DNA of 64,000 bases from Merluccius polli. Its lineage: Eukaryota; Chordata; Actinopteri; Gadiformes; Merlucciidae. The notes under the pieces were generated by a model. The model did no database searches. It was not told the origin of the DNA and saw only the letters and a program-made list of their open reading frames with translations. Positions 25,200 through 36,446 of this stretch are shown in pieces. The stretch spans positions 139,501 to 203,500 of the forward strand of contig JAOPHQ010005690.1 of assembly GCA_030340625.1 (NCBI GenBank), read 5' to 3'. The position numbers were made by a program, and so were the translations under genes. Positions within the stretch are counted from its first letter, which is position 1, and every line of letters starts with the position of its first letter.

Positions 25200-25610
25200 A
25201 TCACCATTTACTATAAATGGATAGTAGCCTATGTGAAGTATCCTGTCACTTTGAGCGATGACTGGCTACTACGCTACAGAAAGGGCTAAAGTGACCCATA
25301 TTTAACAGGTTAAACATAACATAACATATGCCTTGTTACACTACACTACATTGTAGTACACATGCAAAAACAGCGGTATGAAAACTAAATTGTTAAGATT
25401 TATCATGTCAGTCCTAGGAATAAACCAACCAAACATCAGTTCTTATGATGAATGAAAGCAAAAGAATAGCCATCATAAAATGACAGGCTATTAGCAATGG
25501 TCAAAGTGTCAAGCTTAAGTAGCCATCAAGTACTTACTAGTGGTTACAATTCAGCTAACGCTAGCATGGTAAGCTAAATAAAGTTTTCACTGTTGGGCGA
25601 TATTTACCAA
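25200..25610. other. Unrelated DNA between LINE ORF1 and ORF2 remnants
   Basis: This stretch occupies the position of the ORF2 endonuclease but shows no endonuclease motif. It is either an unidentified insertion or filler left after a deletion. Confidence 0.45.
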
Positions 25611-25612
25611 GT

Positions 25613-26139
25613 CCACAGTCAATGGCCTTCTTCTTCTTCTTGTAGGCTCCACGGCGGACTTTGTTCTTGTTGATGAAGTCCATGGCAGCTCTTCATTCAT
25701 GTTCATGAAACTTGTGAATGGCCCCACTTGAAAGGGTAATCCTCAGTTCCCCCGGGTGGTAGATACCATACGATATGCCAGTTGCTTCGCCTCGCTGAAT
25801 TCAGCTTGCTTCTTGGCTCCTGCATTCATATAATCCGGGAAGATAGAGATCCGCTTTCCCTGATACACAAGTGGTGCAGCCTCTCATGCACAGCAGAGAA
25901 TCTCATTGCGTGTCTGATGGAGGTGAAACCGTATCACCATAGCTCTAGGCGGTTTGTTGTTGTGGGGCTTAGCACGCAACGAACTGTGGGCCCAATCCTC
26001 TAGATGTAGTATGTCTTTTAGTAGCTGGGCAACGAGAGCTGTCGGTCGAGGGCCTTCAATGTCCTCTAGGACACCCGGTAGCTGTATGTTGTCTTCTCTC
26101 CCTCCCTTCTAGAGCTTCACATTTGTATGTGAAGCTTAT
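25613..26139 (-). pseudogene. L1/Tx1 ORF1 core (RNA-binding protein remnant)
   Basis: The minus-strand translation gives NIQLPGVLEDIEGPRPTALV, AQLLKDILHLEDWA, PPRAMVIRFHLHQTRNEIL, KRISIFPDYMNAGAKKQAEF, and a C-terminal GIYHPGELRITL-like piece. This is the RRM/C-terminal part of L1-type ORF1 proteins ('DNIRLxGVPExxEGxRP...PPRxxIxRFHxxxxKExIL'), which bind LINE RNA. Stops and frameshifts break it. Confidence 0.8.
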
Positions 26140-26652
26140 GCCTACCATACACTAAAAGACTTTGAAAAGAGTAAAGTCTGACACCCTCTCACATCTGGGT
26201 GTTGAACAATGGAGCAGAAACAGAAGCAGCTTTTGGCCCTAGCTGCCCTTGTGTGTGCTGTGGTTTGTTCTAAAAAACCTTCTCCACTCTTGAGGATTTG
26301 TACCACTATCGTGGTACAAACAGGAGGACACATCAAAGAGGCACTCTTGTTCCCTTACCCAACTCCACCGGTTTCTCCTCCTTTTTCACATTCCAGACAT
26401 GTTTGTGTTCTTGTGCCTCCCGGAGTCCCCTCCATGTTTAATATCAACCTGGTTTGCTGCTTCCTGTTTGGTGCTGGAGAGAGTGCACCTATTGGTTGTT
26501 GACAATGTTCACATCATGTTTTATCTGAACGTCAAGATGAGAAAAAGACTGAGTTTTATGACAACCTTACACCAAACGATAGTCAACGGGAGCATGGCAC
26601 GACTCTAGCAAAGCACAGTGAAATCGCTTGAAAAGTTTGGTGTAAGGCCGGC
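26140..26652 (+). mobile_element. Internally deleted PIF/Harbinger-like transposon
   Basis: The ends gcctaccatacactaaa and (reverse complement) gccggccttacaccaaa are imperfect terminal inverted repeats of Harbinger type. A plus-strand frame from 26209 begins MEQKQKQLLALAALVCAVVC followed by SKK, which resembles the N-terminus of teleost Harbinger transposases and then breaks off. The insertion separates the N-terminal and core parts of LINE ORF1. The expected 3-bp duplication is not clear. Confidence 0.55.
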
Positions 26653-26985
26653 ATTTCCATCTGGGCTCTGAAGAGACGACTCTATTGTTGTGATGCTGTC
26701 ACTGTGAATTGGCACTAAGTTCTAAATCTTTTATAGTTTCATTGTGAGAGTCAATTATTTTGTTGATTGCATCAATGGACATCTTTATCTCTGTTGTCTT
26801 TGCACACATTTTCCCACAAATCTCCCAGCTCAGTGTTTCCAGAGAGGTCTTGAAATGCTAACTTGGTTACCGCCAGTATCGTCACTGCTACCTTCTTCCG
26901 CCAGAGAGATATCTAACTTGAGTTGCCTGGTCTTTTTGCCTGGTCTTTTTTTTCCTGATTTTGGTTGGTGGGCATGTTTGTAGAT
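26653..26985 (-). pseudogene. L1/Tx1 ORF1 N-terminus
   Basis: On the minus strand the frame starts MPTNQNQEKKRPGKKTRQ near 26973. After a frameshift it continues with a helical, coiled-coil-like REIKMSIDAINKIIDSHNE then TIKDLELSANS. This agrees with the basic start and coiled coil of L1-type ORF1. Confidence 0.6.
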
Positions 26986-29361
26986 TTGAACACGTTAAAA
27001 CACTCAAAAACTAGAAAATGTTGTCTTGTAACAAAAACGAAAGTATATGCAACTTTAATTTAAATGAAATCCCTCAAGGTCATGGAGAGCTACAGGTACA
27101 CGCGTGTTACATCGTCGCATTCTGGAAGTCAAGGAATATCTTTCAAATGTTTCGATAGTTTTCCATTTTTATAGAAAACTAGATTCATGCATATATCATT
27201 GCATGTAGTCATGCAAAAAATTTAAAATTATGTAATTCATGCATAGTATACAGGCCACGACGGCTGCCATCATTATACTTTATCTTATAAATCACAAGCA
27301 TGATGTATTACATACATTGATAACATTATAACATCAAACGTGTCCACACTGGACACTCAAACAACATTTTCCAATCATACCTTACTTGAAGCGTTGAAGA
27401 CGAGCACTCACAGCGTTGACATTCAGAGGGGACTGTTAATTACATTTCACAAGTGTTACCTGCTACCTGGGGAGTCTCCTGCTCAGCAAACCTTGAAGAA
27501 GAAGAAGAGGGGAGGGGTGGGGGTGACTTTTAGCCCATCACCTGAACACAGACGCAGACGCGCTGGACTGGAAAAGAGAGTCCAGAGAGCGGTGGTGGTG
27601 TTAACTGCACGCCCCACCTCTTTGAAATGAAACGGTGTCAGCCTTTGTCTTACCACTTGAATGAATTTAATTTGCATGAACCCCTCATGTCCTCCAATGC
27701 AGCCAGGCGGTCACAGTCGTAATGCTGACGCACACACAAGGGCATGCTGGTGCTCGCGGTTCACGGGCTGAACAGCAGATTGGGTAAATAAAATGTAATG
27801 AAAGGTAATTTTGCAAGTAGGTTCATTAACAAAATAAATTGATCATTGGCCGAGCGGTGGCATTGACAAAATGAGTGGTGTTTGTGAATGACTTTTACAA
27901 TACATGACACAACACCTCCACTTAGAGTGGTTAGCAATGTCCCCAGAAGAAATCTCCACGGTACAATGTGATGGTGGTGACAAGTGTAATTCCTGTTTGG
28001 GGAAACATCTTATATCAGCGTTAGTATGTGTATTCTGCTGCTGGGTTTTGTGAATGTGGTCCATTAGCTGTATATTAGTCTCACAAATCAGACTTTAGAT
28101 CAATGTCTAGTCTGATGCTATCTTGGAAAATAAGGTGTTTCACTTTCTTTTGCTTCATATTTGTTTCGATCAATCATGTTGCTGGAGGTGGAGAGTAGAT
28201 CTGTAAGCTTGCAATTGGTGAACACAAAACAGTAGTCAATTGTAAAAAAAGGTGTCTGTAAGGGTTTCAGATCAACACCGTGTAGACTGACCACTGTAGA
28301 AATACACTTCTTTAAATCCCCTTCTGAAAGCTTCATCCACTAGCAAGTTGTCTTTGGTATAATACCTCCACAGGAAGCAAGGCGTAACTCCGCCCCTTTC
28401 AGTTTCTGGTTTCTGGGCCCAGGCTCAGCGCTGTCTCCCCCCAGAAGTTCTGCTACAACATAGTAGGACTGCTTGGTCCCAGATTAGCTGTATGTATATC
28501 CCCTAGTGGTTGTCTCCCCAGGTGCCACTGAGAACTACGAATGCCTTATCAGGCCTCATTAGATGTCTCTTTATGTCAACACATAGCGTTTCAGTACTTT
28601 ACCTATTGATAATAACGTCTCAAAAACACTTTGGCTGTGGCCGCGAGAACTTTGCCCTTTATTTTAATGATAATCAATATGAACAAGACCTTCAGAAAGA
28701 TTATCTATTCAGTATGTTTTGGACGGGGAGGAGGTGCAATCGATCCTACAGCTTTCCATAATATCTTTGTACGTAATATCTTTTGCTACACTTGCATAGA
28801 ACGGCGTTCAGCATGATTACCAAGTGTAGTCTGTTATTTTCAATGTATGTCATTTTAGAGGGATGGCTACCCCGCAGCTAAAGCCACAGCTGGAGTCGAT
28901 AAACACAGTGCATATCTCTGCATGCATTGCACTTACGCATATGGTATACAATTCCCTCTGGCATCGTATTGAAATCCGCTACAGTTAAAGTTTGTCAGCA
29001 AGACAGCATCACAATTTACAGGATTTAAAGCTCATAGTTGTTTCTAATGAGCAAATCTGGTGGCCAATCGATATTGGATATTGAAACATTGCAGAGTTTC
29101 ATGTAATGCCGTTCGATGTTTGTTGTTTAAGAAATTTGCTTCTATGTGATTTCTTCATTTAATCATCATCTTCATCTTCATGATTCTTCATTGGTGATGA
29201 TATCAAATGAACGAAAAAAGTGAGGTTATAATAATATAATAACATAATAATAGATTCAGCATATCTGATCCTGGCATGAGAGCTTTTCCTTTCCCTCCTC
29301 CAGTGACATGAAATGCAATAAAGAAAGCTACGCACTAACACACAGCAATTAAACCACACTA

Positions 29362-29363
<2 letters not shown>
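26986..29363. other. Unassigned DNA
   Basis: No transposon or exon I can name. Minus-strand frames at about 28118-28370 are open in two registers over about 80 codons but match nothing I recognise. The rest is AT-rich non-coding sequence. Confidence 0.35.

Positions 29364-29447
<84 letters not shown>
29364..29447. repeat. (CA)n microsatellite
   Basis: About 42 CA units. Confidence 0.95.
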
Positions 29448-29449
<2 letters not shown>

Positions 29450-29547
29450 ACCCCAACATGCCCAAGGTCAAGAGAGAACAGAAATTCCTTCCTTGTTCGT
29501 ACAACATCTATAAAACTCACACATACTACCTAAGATGTCTCAAATGC

Positions 29548-29749
<202 letters not shown>

Positions 29750-29834
29750 TATCTCTTTCACACGTCTCATTAACACCCACAATCTCAGTTAATCCCACAG
29801 ATGTGATGGATCTCTCTCTCTCTCTCTCTCTCTC

Positions 29835-30622
29835 ATTCGTGCCAATATTCTCCCATCAGCATTTCTGCATGCATCAACTAATTGTCTGCATAGGAGCTAT
29901 CCCATGCTGCCTGTCTATCCATGGGTGGCTGTGGTAATGTCTGTAGTGGCATTACGTGTGTCCTCCCATGAGAAGTGAAGATATGACAGAGATATGTATT
30001 CTATTCACTCAATAACGTTGACAGAAATAACATATGCACATATCCAAATGGCGATGTCCTCTATAATTATTGCCAGCAGTTGCAAGCCAGCGCATGCTTG
30101 TGTTGATGAATTCGTCTGCACGCACACGAACAGGTACCAGCTGGTTGCAATTGCAGTGGAGTCTCCTATCTGATCGTACGCTGTGTCACTTCCGACAGTG
30201 TGTTCACATACAAACAGGTGTGTTTCTGTGAAAATTGGTAACAAAATACAAGACTGAATGAATAAAAACAGTGAACAATAGGTACATATACATTCATACC
30301 AGACATAGGCCAGACACAGACAAAAGGAAACACTCATTGTTAGTAGCTTTGTATTAAAGGAGTGATGTTAAAAGCCTTGTTCAGGTAAATGCTCAGGTAA
30401 ATTGTCCATCAACGTCAGCATGAAAATACGTTGCATTTAAAAGCATATTGCATTTATTCAGTTACATTAGCTATTACATTAGCTATAACTCTTTTCACTG
30501 AATGGCGCTGAATTAGGTTGCTGGAACCCAATTAATTTTTAATGGAGTCAAAGTGCAGTATTAGGAGAATAATGGCACATTGCGTTCACACACTTAAAGT
30601 GATACAATATTTATATTTGCCC
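29835..30622. other. Unassigned non-coding DNA
   Basis: No recognisable features before the (TA)n at 30625-30650. Confidence 0.4.

Positions 30623-30624
<2 letters not shown>

Positions 30625-30650
<26 letters not shown>
30625..30650. repeat. (TA)n microsatellite
   Basis: About 13 TA units. Confidence 0.95.
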
Positions 30651-30654
<4 letters not shown>

Positions 30655-31090
30655 GTCCAATATATAATTAGTGGAAATTGACATATCCCCTAAAACTCTG
30701 TTTTTTTTGGGCCTATAGTTTTTTTTTATTGGTTTTACTCATAATATTAATAACTCTGATCATTATATTTTAATTTTAATTCATGTGTTTCAATTTGGCA
30801 TTTGTGGGGAAAAAAAAGAAGATACAAAAAAAGAAAGAAAGCAAAAAAAAAAGAAGTTAGTGAAAGATATGTCAGAACTACTTCCTAATCCTCTTGCTGC
30901 ATGTCATGTCTGAGCGTCTGTGTGTGCATCGAGTCTCTCCCATTCTCCACGTATCCAACCGACAAGCCAACCCTCCTGGGAAGAGCGGCTCACTTTACTT
31001 TCTAGGGATGTCCCAGTGGGAGATTTGTGTGTGAGAAATGGATTTTCCTCCCATGTGCTCGCTGGAAATTTGCATCAAAGGAAGCTTAAA
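30651..31090. other. Unassigned AT-rich DNA
   Basis: A/T-rich with short A and T runs. Nothing recognised. Confidence 0.4.
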
Positions 31091-31770
31091 GGCACATTTG
31101 GGGCAGGGCAGTGATGTCTGCTAATATGGCTACTAAGGCAATCGCCTGTGACAAATCCTCTGCAGACAGAGTGTCATTGATGCTGAGAAATGAAAACTGC
31201 CCTGGCCTATTCTGGAAACTTGTCAACCTGAACGCTCATCCCCCTGCTGACGGGGTCCATGAGCCAAGCCCAGTCCTTCCCAGGCATTTAATTGTCTGAA
31301 GCCGGGCCAGCATATAGCTTTTATATAGAACGAAGAACAAACGGTATATTGTGGTTAGCATGTTATGGTACATATGTAGTGCGGCGTATGTCTGAGAGAA
31401 AGAGAGCCCGAAATAAAACGAGAGCTCAAATATCCGCCGCCGCCGCGTGCGAAAACTGCAATGAAGATACTTGGAGGTTCCCTTTTGAACCGCCTTCATT
31501 GAGTCGCGTCCTCCTGTTTCAAAAGGGGGGCCGGGGACACGCTGCCAGTGTCTGATTAATGAGAAGCAGAAAATATGGAGGTCTTATCTCTGACTTTCCT
31601 CAGCACTCGTCGTGGGAAATATTGATAAGAGTGTAATCCCAATTGGAACTGGCTTCAAAAAGGAGACGCGAAAAAGTCGCGGAATAAGAATTTACAAATT
31701 GAGTTGGCCGGAGAAGTGCATTTTAAAAGAAGGGTCTTCGACTCAAAATAGACTAAGCTTGAATATTTAC
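31091..31770. promoter_or_regulatory. Candidate conserved non-coding block
   Basis: About 680 bp without simple repeats or transposon sequence, with balanced base composition, CpG retained around 31400-31540, and words such as ggcatttaattgtctgaagc and tgtctgattaatgagaagca. The texture is that of a vertebrate enhancer. This is inference; no cross-species comparison is available. Confidence 0.3.
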
Positions 31771-32013
31771 ACTCTCTAAGGCTTTTCTATACGGCTGGCG
31801 AAGATGTAACACAAGTGTATTTGTACCAAACCCAAACTCCCCATCTGGGATTAATAACTCTTATTAGTCTCATGTTCTTCAATACTTGGATGGCAGCAAT
31901 CAGAAGCCTTGCATATGCTCTGTCTTTGTTTATTACAATATGGCATAAACATATTTTCTCTCTGTTTACTGGTTTATTGTCCAATTATATTTGGCCAATT
32001 GCTCCAGGCCTCA

Positions 32014-32014
32014 C

Positions 32015-32058
<44 letters not shown>

Positions 32059-32122
32059 ATTCACACATACCCTCACAGACCCAATCACACATACACAGAC
32101 ACCTCCACAAACACACACACAT

Positions 32123-32191
<69 letters not shown>

Positions 32192-32208
32192 CCCCCCCCC
32201 CCCCCCCC
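32014..32208. repeat. (CA)n with poly-C end
   Basis: Two CA blocks separated by a less regular stretch, the second ending catgtacc and a 17-nt C run (32192-32208). Confidence 0.95.
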
Positions 32209-33102
32209 GGTATATTTTCAATGAAGGTCAGCACCTAACGACACCAAAACCATAACTTCCAACATTGCTCAAGTACCACTGAGTGACACTCATGATCTGA
32301 TAACAAGACATAATTATCTATCTGTTGCACAACGCTGTGCAGCGTCTCTCTCTCTCCTCCGCTGTGCCAACCTCCAGGGTTAAGAGCTACCATCCCATTA
32401 CGTTTTCAATAAAGGGCCCATGAAGCACCAGAACAGATAACTCCAAATCCGTCCTCCCCTAAAAAATAATAATTCTGCGTTGTAAAACGTCAACGTTGAC
32501 TACGCGCTACAGAGCTTGATCCCGGATATAATTTGTCTTAATTAACACACGCAATCCTCCGAGGCGCTGGCCATCTTTCAAGCGGGTTTACATGTTTTAA
32601 TTATGTTATTAGTTAACCTCTCAGCACCCCATTGTTTAGAGCTGTATTGTCTCTCAGCCCGCGTGGCTCAGTTTAGACACCGTATGTTGGTTGGCTCCCA
32701 TCTCTCCGCACTTTTCTGATTTCTTCTTTCTTTCTTTTCCCACTTGGGGGGATTTATTTCTCGGCCAATTGAGGATCTCATTGGCGTGAAAAGAGAAAAT
32801 AGAAGAACCTTGAAGAACTAAATAGAAGAACCTTGAAGAACTATTAGCACTGCAAGTATTTCTGTAGACAGAAATGTTTGATGGCAAGATTGCCTCTTCT
32901 GGTAATACCGATACGGTTGAACAGGTTGAATGGAAAATACTTTAATTTTTCTACATACCGGTAGGCTACTTACAGGTGATTGTTATTTTAATATGCTCTT
33001 AAATCTTTTCATGTTGAAGTAGATCTTTTAGTTGGTGTTCTCCATTAAGGCTTGAATTTATTGGATAAGAAAACCACTATATTGTATGAAGGTCTCTGGC
33101 TA
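32209..33102. promoter_or_regulatory. Unassigned DNA with candidate conserved non-coding stretch
   Basis: The stretch 32470-32700 (with taattaacacacgcaatcct and catgttttaattatgttatt) is repeat-free with homeodomain-type cores. A 22-bp word, aatagaagaaccttgaagaa plus ct, is tandemly duplicated at about 32798-32841. The rest is unassigned. Confidence 0.25.
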
Positions 33103-33120
33103 GTTGTTGTTGTTGTTGTT

Positions 33121-33156
<36 letters not shown>
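33103..33156. repeat. (TTG)n-(TA)n microsatellite
   Basis: GTT/TTG repeats, then TA repeats. Confidence 0.95.
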
Positions 33157-33164
<8 letters not shown>

Positions 33165-33489
33165 TTTTCTCCCCTTTCTGTATGTCTTGGGAACTGGTGT
33201 GTATGAATGTCGTTTGGTTTGTTTCTATAATATAAACCAAAAACTTCCAAAAGCCATCAAGAAAATCTCTGGCTACTATCTTTTAAGTTTTCAAGTGATT
33301 CAACAACTGTATATTTATCTTCACTTGAAGCAAATGCTAGGGAAAGTAATGGAAGGAAGTCATTATTTCAGATGACTGCTGTTAAGACCAGAATACGGTT
33401 TTTCAACTCAACTAAAAGATCATTTTTAAAATGTTCACATAGAGTGCTTGCACCTTAGCATTATAGTTTGGTACATTTATTTTTTTAAC
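33157..33489. other. Unassigned AT-rich DNA
   Basis: No recognisable features. A short open frame at 33157-33375 has no known domain. Confidence 0.4.
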
Positions 33490-33628
33490 CGTGTGTGTGT
33501 GTGTGTGTGTGTACACACACACACACACTTACACACCCAAACACATTTGCACGTTGCTACTCATATTCCCACCCCCGACCCCCCCCCCACAGCCCACACA
33601 CACACAGGCTCACAGACCCAAACACATG

Positions 33629-33662
<34 letters not shown>
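33490..33662. repeat. (GT)n(AC)n inverted dinucleotide pair plus CA-rich tract
   Basis: About 10 GT units are followed directly by AC units, so the two halves are complementary and can fold into a hairpin (33491-33529). A CA-rich stretch follows with a C run near 33580. Confidence 0.9.
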
Positions 33663-33663
<1 letters not shown>

Positions 33664-33956
33664 CCCTTATTCCCACTTCCATTTCTGCTGCAGTGCTGCA
33701 GGCTGCCTGCTAGCCTCTGCAAGACGCCCATCAGAGCAGCACTCTGTATCCTCGGCTGGCCTCGCGACAGTGGGGCACCGGAGCTGTTCATTTCAGCCCG
33801 GCTGGAGGAGGACAGAGTGGGAATGGAGACGCCAGGGCAGTAATGGGACCTGACTAGAACCGGGGCCCCTCGCTCCTGAAAAACCCTGGGAGGACGTTTA
33901 TGGGCAACATAATGAAGCGATGTCCCACGGAGATGACCCCGGCCGACCCCTTTGTA

Positions 33957-33997
33957 CATTCTGCATCTGCATAGTATATCTATGCAGATGCAGAATG
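33957..33997. other. Perfect 18-bp hairpin
   Basis: cattctgcatctgcatag and its exact reverse complement ctatgcagatgcagaatg flank the 5-nt loop tatat. Related partial words (atgcatatatctgtgcatat) follow to about 34035, so the palindrome lies at the edge of a small degenerate repeat patch. Confidence 0.9.
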
Positions 33998-34019
33998 CAT
34001 ATATCTGTGCATATATCAG

Positions 34020-34600
34020 ATGCATATATCTGTGTTGTTGTCGTCGTGCGGCGTCGGCGGAAAGTCGCCACGGCCGCGGCTCGGGATTTTGAACGCGGGC
34101 GAACTTGAGAGCAGAGGGAGACTAAGGAGGCTCGACGTGGGGCCGGTCGTTTTTTTATTGTGAAGAGAATATGTTTTAGTTGTGTTGTTCGACGTGGGCT
34201 GCGTGGCTTCGTGTTGGTATTTTTATTTTTTTTGTTGGTGAACATAATGAAAAGGCACTTAAAAAGCATATCTACAAAAGTAAATACACAAATAAACCTA
34301 AAAAAAAGAAAAAGAAAAAGAAAAAAAAAAGAGAATCACACGAAAAACTAATGCTTTTAAGTCTTCATCGGCGCGCCGTATCGCCGGAGCGCTGCTGATG
34401 TGCGATAAACATCCACTCTCGAGCGATTCATAAAAACCCTCCCAGCCGCCGACGGCAAAACAAACAAACAGAACAATAAAGGAGCGGCAGAGACGAGATC
34501 TTTGGGGGCCCCTGTGGTCGGCCGCCGTACGACGACGCGCTCCCACGCCGCCGCTATCCGCCGCTCGTCTCGCTGGCCGTGGGTCCATGTGAGTCTCGGT
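34020..34600. promoter_or_regulatory. CpG-rich patch
   Basis: CpG dinucleotides cluster at about 34030-34110, 34370-34400 and 34500-34590 (for example cgtcgtgcggcgtcggcgga and gccgccgtacgacgacgcgc). They are separated by an A-rich tract near 34290-34345. CpG retention of this sort is unusual in methylated fish genomes and marks a possible unmethylated regulatory island. No TATA box or exon is evident. Confidence 0.3.
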
Positions 34601-35351
34601 CTGAACAGCCCTTCCTGGAGAGCATGGCTTTAAAATGTGTTTTCGGTGTATTTGCGCAATCATATGCAATCACATCTCGGACTGTAATGTATTCAAACGC
34701 CACAACACAACAACTGTGGACTGTGGACTCTGAATGTATTCAAATTGTGCATCGCAATCACATCGCGATTGTAATGTATTTAAACTCTCTCTATATAAAA
34801 CGTGACATCCTATATGGAGACCCGTGGATATATATATTCGAGTATTTGCTGCTGTGAAATCAACGCATACACATCATCCGGAAGACAGTTGAGTTGGGTT
34901 CACTTGATACGCGGCGAACAAGCACAAGAAGAAGGTTTTAAATTACATCCCATATCCACCGGTAGGCCTGCGACCCCCTGTCGGTCGGCCACCTTTGTCC
35001 ATAAAATATCATAGTTTCCACAAGGCAGTGGGGGGGGAAGAAGGGTCAAAGGTCGTCCAACAGCAACACAACAATAAGTTGTTTGAAATGATGTTTCAAA
35101 AAGTATGCCCCCTGACAGATGATCAATCTGAGCCAAAAGAAATGTTTGTTTTTTTTCCCGCGATGACACAAAGACATGAACTGACTACTGAGTATGCTGT
35201 CCATTCAAAATATAACACAAATATATCACAGAAAAACAACATCAAATGTTTCAGATGCTTGCAAACTCGGGTTTGCTTCCACACAAAAGTCATTTTTGAC
35301 CTACGGATCAGACCGCAACAACTAATATAGCACCTCCTCCTGCGAGGAGAT

Positions 35352-35353
<2 letters not shown>
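34601..35353. other. Unassigned non-coding DNA
   Basis: Contains a loose duplication of cacatcncgnntgtaatgta words at 34672-34775. Nothing else was found. Confidence 0.4.

Positions 35354-35382
<29 letters not shown>
35354..35382. repeat. Poly-C homopolymer
   Basis: About 29 C residues. The exact length is uncertain. Confidence 0.9.
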
Positions 35383-35384
<2 letters not shown>

Positions 35385-36354
35385 ACCACCACTCTCATTT
35401 CCCTGCTCAAAGCAAACACAAGCAACAAATGAATGAAAATGTGTATTTAAAGCAACCACCCTTAAAGTAATGGACAACAGAGAGCCATAATTTGCTTTTA
35501 ATCATGTAATTAGGGCTTATCAAGCATTAAGCATCAGAAAATGGTGTCCTTGAAGTCTACTGATTTCCTCCCATCCCTTCAGGCAGATTTCCAACGGGTG
35601 CAGTCTGGTTTCCATTTTTTGGCCAACAGTGACCAATTACCAAACACTCACATCAGGTCGACGGTGCCGCTGAATGAAGCTACGGCGTTTCAGATTTGAG
35701 GAGGTACAAATTACGCAAAACCGCGGGGGAGTGGTGGTGGTGCGGGGGGGGGGGGGGGAGATGGGGACTTTTAGGCACACACGCCTGTCCATGACTGGGT
35801 TTATGACTCTATTATTGAGATGTACAGTATATTAATATACTTTTTGACATTTATTATTCGGTATGTGTGTCACTTGGATACATCCCTTCTGTAATATTTA
35901 AAGGTTATATATTACGTTTTTAGACCCTGTTGTCCATCACTTTCAAGACAAACTGATCTATTTTTAATGTCTCCTCGTAAGGGTTAGGGGTTACCGTAAA
36001 AAATATTTGTCTTTGAATGAATCCAACTATAAATCTGTCGTTTTTTTGTATTGATTTAACATATTCCTTCAACACTGCATTGCATTTGACCTGTAAACGT
36101 GAGTCAAACTTAATCTATGCAAATGAGGAATAATACCACGCGGCGTAAACAGTGTCAGCAGCCGACTCATTAAGCGAACTCAGTCAAACCGTGTCAATCT
36201 GAATATGTTGAATTTGCACAATTTAAATTAGATCAATTAGGACAATACACAATCCGAATGCACAAGACACCTTTTCCTGCTCCTCCAGTTTCTCTTCTTG
36301 GCACTGTAGATGAATTTATATTGACTTGTGTAATGGGGCGTATGGTAACATATC
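35383..36354. promoter_or_regulatory. Candidate conserved non-coding stretch
   Basis: Apart from a G run at about 35741-35758 this is repeat-free. The stretch 35455-35690 (aatttgcttttaatcatgta, then attagggcttatcaagc) has dense ATTA/TAAT cores and looks like enhancer DNA. Confidence 0.25.
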
Positions 36355-36446
36355 TGTGTGTGTGTGTGTGTGTGTGTGCGTGTGTGTGTATGTGTATGTG
36401 TATGTATGTGTATGTGTGTGTGTGTGTGTGTGTGTGGGGGGGGGGT
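36355..36446. repeat. (TG)n followed by a G run
   Basis: About 80 bp of TG/TATG repeats ending in a 10-nt G run. Confidence 0.95.

Larger units (their letters stand above)
22340..26990 (-). mobile_element. Decayed L1/Tx1-like LINE with two nested DNA transposons
   Basis: A minus-strand LINE can be followed from an ORF1 N-terminus near 26970 to a 3' end near 22340, where AATAAA lies at 22361-22356 on the minus strand. The order is ORF1 N-terminus, Harbinger-like insertion, ORF1 core, about 400 bp of unrelated DNA where the start of ORF2 (the endonuclease) should be, ORF2 linker, hAT insertion, then RT and the C-terminus. Every coding piece has stops or frameshifts. The layout matches teleost L1-Tx1 elements as I know them. 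Confidence 0.8.

Noticed and set aside
28118..28370. Minus-strand open frames in two registers, considered as a LINE endonuclease or an exon
   Set aside because: The resemblance to an endonuclease segment is confined to a few hydrophobic residues, and no splice sites or catalytic residues could be placed.
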